From assembly GCF_003028855.1 (NCBI RefSeq), contig NZ_CP028324.1:5766001-5830000 (forward strand): 64,000 nucleotides of DNA, in the 5' to 3' direction. The notes below the pieces were generated by a model, which was given only the letters and a program-made list of their open reading frames with translations, searched no databases and was not told the DNA's origin. Below, in pieces: positions 58,058-64,000 of this stretch. The position numbers and the translations under genes were made by a program. This DNA is from Pseudoduganella armeniaca (GTDB taxonomy: Bacteria > Pseudomonadota > Gammaproteobacteria > Burkholderiales > Burkholderiaceae_D). Each line of letters starts with the position of its first letter. Within the stretch, counting starts at the first letter, position 1.

Positions 58058-60930
58058 CGATGTAGCGCTACCCCCAGCGGCACGCGCTCGCCGGCGGCAA
58101 GGCGGGCCTCGTTCTCGTCCAGCACCGCGCCGAACACGGTGGCGGGCACGGGCCGGCTGAAATAATAGCCCTGCATCTGGTAGCAGCCGTGCTCGCGCAG
58201 GAACGACAGCTGGTCGAGCGTCTCGACGCCTTCCGAGATCACCTCCAGGTTCAGGTTGGCCGCCAGCGCGATGATGGTCGTGACGATGGCCGCGTCGTCC
58301 GGGTCCACCGTCAGGTCGCGCACGAAGGCCTGGTCGATTTTCAGCACGTCCACCGTGAAGCGCTTCAGGTGCGCCAGGCTGGAGTAGCCGGTGCCGAAAT
58401 CGTCGATCGCCAGCTTGACGCCCAGCTTCTTGAGCTGGTGCATGACGGCGATGGCGTGCTCGACGTCGTTCATGACGAGGCTTTCCGTCAGTTCCAGCTC
58501 CAGGCAGTCGGGCGACAGGCCCGCTTCCGTCAGCACGTCCGCCACGCTGCCGACGAAGTCGCGCTCGGCCATCTGCCGGGCCGACACGTTGACGGCCACG
58601 CGCAGGTGGCGCCGGCCCTCGCACTGCCAGGTACGCAACTGCTGGCAGGCGCTGCGCAGCACCCACGCGCCCATCTGCAGGATCATGCCGGTTTCCTCGG
58701 CCACCGGGATGAAGCGGCCCGGCGCCACCATGCCCATTTCCGGGTGCTGCCAGCGGATCAGCGCCTCCATGCCAACGATGCGGCCGCTGCCGATATCGAC
58801 TTGCGGCTGGTAGTACAGCACGAACTCGTGCCGTTCCAGCGCCTGGCGCAGCGCGCTTTCCATCTGCACCCGCTCGCCCAGCTGCTCGCGCATCGCGTGC
58901 GTGTAGAACTTGTAGTTGTCGCCGCCCAGTTCCTTGGCGCGGAACATCGCGATGTCGGCCCGCTCCAGCAGCATCGTCGGGTCGCCGCCATGGTCCGGGT
59001 AGATCGCCACGCCCGCGCTGCTGGCGATGAAGGTCTCCTTCTCGTCCAGCACCAGCGGGCGGTTCAGGCTGGCCAGCACGCGCTGCAGCTGCTCCACCGA
59101 AGGCTTGGCGGCGTTCTCTTCCGGCAGCAGCATCAGCGCGAACTCGTCGCCGCCCAGCCGCGCCAGCGTGTCGATGGGCCGCACGGCGGCCTGCAGGCGC
59201 TCGGCCACGTGCTGCAGCAGCCGGTCGCCCGCCTTGTGTCCCACCCGGCTGTTGGTGAACTTGAAGCGGTCCAGGTCGATCGACACGACCCACAGGCTGT
59301 GCCCGCGCGCGGCCGCCTGGGCGATGTTCTGCTGCAGCCGGTCGTGCAGCAGCACGCGGTTCGGCAGGCCGGTCAGCGCGTCGTGCGTGGCCTGGTGGTG
59401 CAGTTCCGTCTCGTAGGCCTTCATTGCCGTGATGTCGTGCTGGATGGAGACGAAATGCGTGACGACGCCATGCTCGTCGCGCACCGGCGACACGTAGGTC
59501 TCGCTCCAGAACAGCGTGCCGTCCTTGCGGTAGTAGCGCAAGGTGGCATTGCCGTCGCACTGCTCGCGCAGCGCCGTGCGGATCGTTTCGGCGCCCGGCT
59601 GGTCGACATCGTCGCGGTACAGCAGGCGCGGGTTGTGGCCCATGACCTCGGCCGCCGTGAAGCCCGTGCTGCGCTCGAAGGCCGGGTTGACGTAGACGAT
59701 CGGGTAGTCGTCCTGCGCCGCCACGATCAGGATCGCATTGCGGCTCGACTCGATCGCCCGCTCGCGCAGCAGCAGGGTGCGGTTGGCCTCGGCCAGTTGC
59801 GCGGTGCGCTCCTCGACACGTTGGGCGATGGCGCGGTGGCGCGTGGCCAGCGTGTGCACGTAGGCCGTGCCCAGCAGGGTGGTCAGGACGCCCAGCACCA
59901 GGGTGGACAGGGACGCCAGGTGGTCGGCGACGAGAATATCGTCGCTCATGCTGGCCACCACGTGCCAGGTGCGGCCGGCCACCTCGAGCGGCACGTCGAG
60001 TGGCGCGGGCGGCTGCTGGTACAGCCAGGACAGCGGTGGTGCCAGGGCGGCCCGGCCCCCTTCCGGCGGCGGCGCGTAGTACACCAATGTTTGCGTCGAA
60101 CGTTCGGGCCCGGCATACACGTGCAGGCCGATGCCCTGGATGCGCTGCGCCTGCTGGTGCACCTGGTGCAGGCCCGAGGCCATCAGGATCTTGCTGACCA
60201 TCTCGGCCGGCAGCAGGGTCACGGCCGTCTCGCCGACCAGCGCGGCGCGGCGCGCTGCCACATCCGGCACCGCCACATCGAAGCGGTAGACCGGCATCGA
60301 GATCAGCATGCCGACAGTGGAGCGAGCCTGCGCCAGCGTGACGAGCGGGCTGGCCGTCGGCAGGCCCGTATCGTAGCCACGCTGGCGGGCCACCTCGTCG
60401 GCCGACGAGTACAGCGAGTCGAGACCCAGTGCCGGTTCGTTGCCGCGGTACGGTTCGATGTATTCGATCACGCGGTAACGGGGCCGGTCGCCGGCCGGCA
60501 CCACCACGCCGTCGCGGAACTCGGTCACCCGCGCCCCGGCCGCCTGCCGGCCCAGCGAAGCCTCCATCGCGCCGCGCTCCTCGGCCCGGATGAAGCGCAT
60601 GAAGCTGTAGCCCAGCACGTAGGGATAGCGATCCAGCAGGGGCTGGGTGAAGCGGCGGAATTCGTCGCGACTGACGTCGGGCTGGCTGACGAACAGCTGG
60701 TTGACGGCGCGTAGCCCGTCGATGGCGTTGTTGATGCCTTCCTTGAGGGCGAACTCGCGCACGTGCGCGCGCTGCGAAAAGGCGAGCACGAGACGGTCCT
60801 GCTCCAGCCGGCTGACGCCGGTGAACAACAGGCCCGTCAGCATCAATCCGCACAGCAGCGCCAGCGTGGCCGCGACGGGCCACCGCCGGACGGGCTGTCG
60901 GCTGAGTTGATCATTGGAAATCTGAGCCAC
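58054..60930 (-). CDS. CHASE-PAS-GGDEF-EAL c-di-GMP protein
   Basis: 958 residues from GTG 60930. Transmembrane helix near the start, periplasmic CHASE domain (~55-300), second helix (~335-355), PAS/PAC (~385-500), GGDEF (~510-670) and EAL (~685-940). The cyclase motif GGDEF is present but its RxxD is RPID, still matching. The EAL domain is complete: MEALIRW, NVSARQM, ELTES, DDFGTGYSS, KIDQAF and EGVETLDQ, so phosphodiesterase activity is expected. GTG 61017 is an alternative start, but neither has a good Shine-Dalgarno; the shorter one is favoured because the extra residues overlap promoter-like DNA. Confidence 0.85.
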   Translation of the reverse strand: MAQISNDQLSRQPVRRWPVAATLALLCGLMLTGLLFTGVSRLEQDRLVLAFSQRAHVREFALKEGINNAIDGLRAVNQLFVSQPDVSRDEFRRFTQPLLDRYPYVLGYSFMRFIRAEERGAMEASLGRQAAGARVTEFRDGVVVPAGDRPRYRVIEYIEPYRGNEPALGLDSLYSSADEVARQRGYDTGLPTASPLVTLAQARSTVGMLISMPVYRFDVAVPDVAARRAALVGETAVTLLPAEMVSKILMASGLHQVHQQAQRIQGIGLHVYAGPERSTQTLVYYAPPPEGGRAALAPPLSWLYQQPPAPLDVPLEVAGRTWHVVASMSDDILVADHLASLSTLVLGVLTTLLGTAYVHTLATRHRAIAQRVEERTAQLAEANRTLLLRERAIESSRNAILIVAAQDDYPIVYVNPAFERSTGFTAAEVMGHNPRLLYRDDVDQPGAETIRTALREQCDGNATLRYYRKDGTLFWSETYVSPVRDEHGVVTHFVSIQHDITAMKAYETELHHQATHDALTGLPNRVLLHDRLQQNIAQAAARGHSLWVVSIDLDRFKFTNSRVGHKAGDRLLQHVAERLQAAVRPIDTLARLGGDEFALMLLPEENAAKPSVEQLQRVLASLNRPLVLDEKETFIASSAGVAIYPDHGGDPTMLLERADIAMFRAKELGGDNYKFYTHAMREQLGERVQMESALRQALERHEFVLYYQPQVDIGSGRIVGMEALIRWQHPEMGMVAPGRFIPVAEETGMILQMGAWVLRSACQQLRTWQCEGRRHLRVAVNVSARQMAERDFVGSVADVLTEAGLSPDCLELELTESLVMNDVEHAIAVMHQLKKLGVKLAIDDFGTGYSSLAHLKRFTVDVLKIDQAFVRDLTVDPDDAAIVTTIIALAANLNLEVISEGVETLDQLSFLREHGCYQMQGYYFSRPVPATVFGAVLDENEARLAAGERVPLGVALHR

Positions 60931-61112
60931 CTTTGACGAGATGGTTGGTCCATCAAGGGTAGCATGGTTTAAGCATACCGCCGCGCCCAGACAGCGGCCC
61001 CGGCACAGCGGCTGCACGACAGTGGCGCGCGCGATACGGCGTGGGCCGCTATACTGGACCGATGCCTGCGGGGCGTCCTGCCCCGTCCAAATGACCGTAC
61101 AAGGAGAATGCT

Positions 61113-61811
61113 TTGGACAGCAATACCCAATGGATCGACGTACAAGGTGAAGACGGTACCTTCCAGGCCTACCTGGCCCTGCCGCGCGGCGGCAGCGGAC
61201 CGGGCATCGTGCTGATCCAGGAGATCTTCGGCGTCAACGCGCACATCCGCTCCGTGGCCGAGCAATATGCGGCCGATGGCTACGTCGTGCTGGCGCCCGA
61301 CCTGTTCTGGCGCCAGGGCGCGCATATCGAACTGGGCTACGACGATGCCGATTGGCAGAAGGCCGCCCAGCTGAAACAGAAGACCGACACCAACCGGGCC
61401 GTGGCCGACGTGGCCGCCACCGTCAAGGTGCTGCGCGAGCGCGTCGGCGCGGCCCAGAAAGTGGCCTCGGTCGGCTACTGCTTCGGCGGCCTGCTGTCGT
61501 ACCTGACGGCGGCCAACGGCACGGTGGACGCGGCCGTGGCCTACTACGGCGGCGGCATCCAGAACCAGCTGGACCGGGCCGATGCCGTGCAGGTACCGCT
61601 GCTGCTGCATTTCGGCGGCAGGGACCAGCATATCCCGCAGGACGCCGTGAAAAGCATCGCGGAAAAGTTCGGCGACCGCGACAACGTGGAGCTGCACATC
61701 TATCCGGATGCCGAGCACGGCTTCAACTGCTCGCACCGTTCCACCTACCACCAGCGCGCGGCGGCCGAAGCACGCGGCCATACGCTGCTGTTCCTCAGCG
61801 AAAACCAGTGA
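61113..61811 (+). CDS. Dienelactone hydrolase family protein
   Basis: 232 residues, cytoplasmic. DLH features: GIVLIQEIFGVNAHIRSVAEQYA (E-I-F-G-x-N), nucleophile Cys in VGYCFGGLLSY, Asp in FGGRDQHIP and His in DAEHGFNC. It hydrolyses dienelactone or related cyclic esters; many members have other substrates. Translation begins at TTG 61113, six bases after AAGGAG; an ATG at 61108 is out of frame and too close to the Shine-Dalgarno. A rare start codon may limit expression. Convergence or pairing with neighbours is not evident. Confidence 0.88.
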   Translation: MDSNTQWIDVQGEDGTFQAYLALPRGGSGPGIVLIQEIFGVNAHIRSVAEQYAADGYVVLAPDLFWRQGAHIELGYDDADWQKAAQLKQKTDTNRAVADVAATVKVLRERVGAAQKVASVGYCFGGLLSYLTAANGTVDAAVAYYGGGIQNQLDRADAVQVPLLLHFGGRDQHIPQDAVKSIAEKFGDRDNVELHIYPDAEHGFNCSHRSTYHQRAAAEARGHTLLFLSENQ

Positions 61812-61859
61812 CGGCGCAAGTTTACTGCTGAGCAAACGCGGCTGGGCTAGAATTCGCCC

Positions 61860-62779
61860 ATGACCCGTTTGCCCATCCCGTTCCGCCGCCGCTGCCTGGC
61901 CGCGTGCCTGCTGGCTGTCTCGTTGCTGAGTCCGGCGCGCGCCGGCGCGGCGCCGCTGCGCGTGGGCGGCTTTGTCGTGGCACCGCTGATCGTGGGCACG
62001 GCCGATGCACCGTTACGGGGCGCGCTGCGCGAATTCCTGGAACGCAAGGTCGTCAACCAGGGCGTGGCGTTGCAATGGATGCCGCCCACGTCATTGCGCC
62101 GGGCCATGGAGAGCCTGCGCAACGGCACCCTGGACGTGCTGCTGCTGACCAGCGGCGCCACCGACCGCGGCCCCGGCATCGGCACGTTCGACTGGACCTA
62201 CCTGCGTACCCGGCCACACCTGGCCGTGCGGCGCGACAGCACATTGCAGCGCGTACCCGCGTTGCGCACGCTCACCGGCATGGAAATCGGCTGGGTGGCC
62301 GGCTCCGCCATCCCGCCGGGCTGGACCGGGTGGACATCCACTGGCAGCCGCTGGCCGTGACCGACTGGCAGGCCGCCAACCTGCGCAAGCTGCGCGCCGG
62401 CCGGCTCGATGCCGTGTTCTTCGAAAACGAGTACTCGCCCCGTTACTACGCGCGCCAGGAAGGGGTGCCGATCCGGCTGGTGCGCCTGCCGATGCCGGAG
62501 CGCACGTTCTTCATGGCCTACTCGCTCAAGGCCGACCGTGCCGACGTGGCCCGCTTCAACCGGGTCGCGGCCGCAGCCTTTGCCAACGATCAATTCCGCC
62601 AATTCCTGGACCGCTACACCGCCCTTGAACGGCTGAGTGCGGGGGCGTACAGACGGGATACCGTCCGGCTGGCATTCTGCTGCTGCCGGCCCGCGGCCCG
62701 CACGGGCCTCCTCAACGCCAGCCGGCATGGGTCGCGCCCTTCGCGGCGCGATCCTTCCCCGCGTGGCAGGCTACAATGA
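61860..62779 (+). pseudogene. Frameshifted periplasmic solute-binding-type protein
   Basis: The first frame (ATG 61860) has a signal peptide (ending ARAGA) and a bacterial extracellular solute-binding (SBP_bac_3-like) start, with ALREFLERKVVNQGVALQWM and SLRNGTLDVLLLTSG, up to about GSAIPPG near 62325. The protein then continues only in the next frame: LDRVDIHWQPLAVTDWQAAN, LDAVFFENEYSPRYYARQEG and FFMAYSLKADRADVARFN. A one-base indel at 62315-62330 splits it. The second frame runs on without family similarity after about 62640, so the 3' end may be damaged too. A -10-like TAGAAT at 61848-61853 would give a nearly leaderless mRNA. Confidence 0.65.
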
Positions 62780-62811
62780 TGCAATTTAGCGGCGCCGCGC
62801 GCCCTTCGACC

Positions 62812-63255
62812 ATGGCCAGACTCAAGCTTGAATTCCCCGAGGACCAGTTCTGCTTCTCGACCCAGCTGACGGTGCGCGTCACCGACATCAACGGCGCCAA
62901 CCACCTCGGCAACGATTCGATGATCTCGATGATTTCGGAAGCGCGGGCGCGCTTCCTGTACGACTTCGGCGTGCGCGAGACCGAGGCCGACGGCACCGGC
63001 ATCATCGTCACCGACCTGGCCACGACCTACCGGGCCGAGGCGCACGCGCGCGACCAGCTGCTGTTCGAGGTGGGCGTGATGGACTTCAACAAATACGGCG
63101 GCGACATCACGTTCCGCATCACCCGCCCCAGCGACGGCAAGCTGGTCGCCATGGCCAAGTCCGGCTTTGTCTTCTTCAATTACCGGCACAGCCAGGTCGT
63201 GCCGATGCCGGACGACTTCCGCGCCAAGTTCCCGCGCGTGAACTGGCTGGACTGA
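62812..63255 (+). CDS. Thioesterase family protein (hot-dog fold)
   Basis: 147 residues. LKLEFPEDQFCFSTQLTVRVTDINGANHLGNDSMISMISEARARFL is a typical hot-dog thioesterase start (D-I-N-x-x-x-H-L-G-N-D with the catalytic-type Asp/His region), followed by GIIVTDLATTYRAEAHARDQL. The acyl substrate is unknown. ATG 62812 is preferred because an earlier in-frame ATG at 62776 lies inside a TACAAT -10 hexamer (62772-62777) that would direct transcription to begin near 62783. Confidence 0.8.
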   Translation: MARLKLEFPEDQFCFSTQLTVRVTDINGANHLGNDSMISMISEARARFLYDFGVRETEADGTGIIVTDLATTYRAEAHARDQLLFEVGVMDFNKYGGDITFRITRPSDGKLVAMAKSGFVFFNYRHSQVVPMPDDFRAKFPRVNWLD

Positions 63256-63272
63256 GTGGCTGGACTGAGGGC

Positions 63273-63770
63273 TCAGCGCTTGCTGACGCGGGTGTCGACA
63301 ACGGCCTTGTGGAACCAGTCGTCGATCATCTGCTTTTCATAGCGCAGCGCGTCGCTGGAAAAGTAACGGTTCATGCGCTGCTGGTACATCATGTTCGACA
63401 CCTCGTCGGTACCGCTCTTTACTACTTTCCCGTCCTGCTCGAGGGTCCAGTTCACCGTCATGCGCGGCCAGTCGGCACCGCCGCGCATGATGCGGATCTC
63501 GTCCACGGCCCAGCGGCGCGGTTCCAGCCGGCCAGCCAGGTCGAAGTCGGTGATCGTCACGTTCAGCACCTGCCCGGGCGGCAGTTCCTTGCCCAGGCTG
63601 ACGAAGTGGGCGCTGATGTCCTTCAGGATCTGGTCGCGGTCGCGCTCGGCGCGCGGCATGTCGAGGAAGTCATCGGGCTTGACGTAGCTGACCGTCACGC
63701 CCGCCTGCGCGGCCCCGGCCAGCAGCGCCAGCGCCGGGATCAGGCATCGTAATATGTTACGTGCTTTCAT
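63273..63770 (-). CDS. Exported DUF3016 protein
   Basis: 165 residues with a signal peptide (residues 1-22, AQA-G). The mature part starts VTVSYVKPDDFLDMPRAERD, typical of DUF3016, followed by LNVTITDFDLAGRLEPRRW and RIMRGGADWPRM. It is a periplasmic or outer-membrane-associated protein of unknown function. ATG 63770 has AGGA six bases upstream, which decides against a longer frame to 63839. The gene is convergent with the thioesterase gene and divergent from the TAT-exported gene to the right. Confidence 0.85.
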   Translation of the reverse strand: MKARNILRCLIPALALLAGAAQAGVTVSYVKPDDFLDMPRAERDRDQILKDISAHFVSLGKELPPGQVLNVTITDFDLAGRLEPRRWAVDEIRIMRGGADWPRMTVNWTLEQDGKVVKSGTDEVSNMMYQQRMNRYFSSDALRYEKQMIDDWFHKAVVDTRVSKR

Positions 63771-63832
63771 GATTCGTCCTTTCGGTTCCAGTACCTTCAC
63801 TATACGCCGGCGGCCTAGCGGATTGGTTTCCG

Positions 63833-63866
63833 CTGTCACGAAGGTGTAACAAGTCGCAACTAAGAT
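63833..63866 (+). promoter_or_regulatory. Candidate Pho box promoter
   Basis: CTGTCAC (63833-63839), four bases, GTGTAAC (63844-63850): two 7-bp half-sites at the 11-bp repeat of PhoB boxes (CTGTCAT-N4-CTGTCAT). A -10 TAAGAT (63861-63866) follows 10 bases later, the normal Pho promoter layout. It drives the TAT-exported gene at 63899. Confidence 0.6.
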
Positions 63867-63898
63867 GCGGGCATTCTTAACAACCCAGGATAGCCTTC

Positions 63899-64000
63899 AT
63901 GTCCGAGCATCACGATTCGTCCCGCCGCCGCGTCCTCAAATTCCTGTCCGGCGCCCCCCTGCTGCCGCTGGCCGGCGCCAGTTCCGCCGCCGCGCTGCTG
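63899..64000 (+). CDS. TAT-exported protein, N-terminus only; PhoX-like phosphatase possible
   Basis: The first 34 residues run off the right edge. They include SSRRRVLKFLSGAPLLPLAG, a twin-arginine signal (R-R-x-L-K) and hydrophobic core ending in Ala-rich sequence, closely like the starts of PhoX-family (DUF839) alkaline phosphatases I recall from related bacteria. A Pho box and -10 element lie just upstream, which fits a phosphate-starvation phosphatase. AGGA precedes ATG 63899. The catalytic domain is outside the window, so identity is inferred. Confidence 0.5.
   Translation, partial: MSEHHDSSRRRVLKFLSGAPLLPLAGASSAAALL

Noticed and set aside
57017..60883. 1288-codon open frame on the minus strand overlapping the CHASE-PAS-GGDEF-EAL gene
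   Set aside because: It is an out-of-frame shadow with Arg/Pro/Gly/Ala-rich sequence; the true frame holds complete GGDEF and EAL motifs.

Overview
The window is GC-rich, densely packed DNA from a betaproteobacterium, most likely an Oxalobacteraceae of the Massilia/Duganella/Pseudoduganella type. This placement is an inference from gene families (UvsE, DUF2058, DUF805, DUF3016, many GGDEF/EAL proteins), TAT- and Sec-exported hydrolases, and dispersed intergenic palindromes. No rRNA, CRISPR array or intact insertion sequence is visible. One tRNA gene (tRNA-Phe, GAA) is present.

Layout. 1-7.9 kb: a thiol-redox pair (CcdA-like membrane protein and periplasmic thioredoxin), a DUF2905 gene antisense to its 3' end, uvsE, two small genes, an exported DUF4424 protein, and nhaR divergent from an hpf-like/terC/terB operon, followed by a MerR regulator with its own operator. 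8-21 kb: DUF2058, an M28 peptidase, two c-di-GMP enzymes, tandem DUF805 membrane proteins, an exported lipase-like pair, a DUF885-type peptidase and an MscS channel. 21-30 kb: a glycan cluster (GH1-RmlD fusion, GT-C-like enzyme, GT2), a hybrid sensor kinase, a BamE-like exported protein and a YoaK membrane protein. 30-35.5 kb: tRNA-Phe, then an 803-aa protein that looks like a type III effector and has a matching hrp box upstream, then a CHASE/PAS/GGDEF protein. 35.7-45.9 kb: a DUF2167/M50 protease/lipoprotein operon, an M28 peptidase, oleate hydratase behind a predicted class-II FNR promoter, an M1 aminopeptidase, and a GNAT/MazG pair. 45.9-52.4 kb: a leftward operon behind a consensus sigma-54 promoter (TAT-exported flavin amine oxidase, cytochrome c, exported RidA, TonB receptor, esterase, and a broken hypothetical gene). 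52.6-64 kb: a solitary, catalytically degenerate TnsB-like protein, a DEAD-box helicase with two DbpA-type RNA-binding domains, hydrolases, a fourth c-di-GMP protein, a frameshifted solute-binding protein, a thioesterase, a DUF3016 protein, and the start of a TAT-exported protein behind a predicted Pho box.

The most unusual content is (i) the hrp-box-linked effector candidate with a bipartite nuclear-localisation-like motif; (ii) families of intergenic palindromes, one class keeping constant outer arms and loop while the inner stem changes with full compensation; (iii) the sigma-54-driven periplasmic amine-oxidation module in which a dehydrogenase, its likely electron acceptor and an imine-detoxifying RidA are co-transcribed; (iv) FNR control of oleate hydratase; and (v) the orphan TnsB-like protein that has lost its catalytic triad. 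Four c-di-GMP enzymes in 64 kb show heavy investment in this signalling. Three genes carry apparent frameshifts (near 21101, 46160 and 62325), which could be real or assembly errors.
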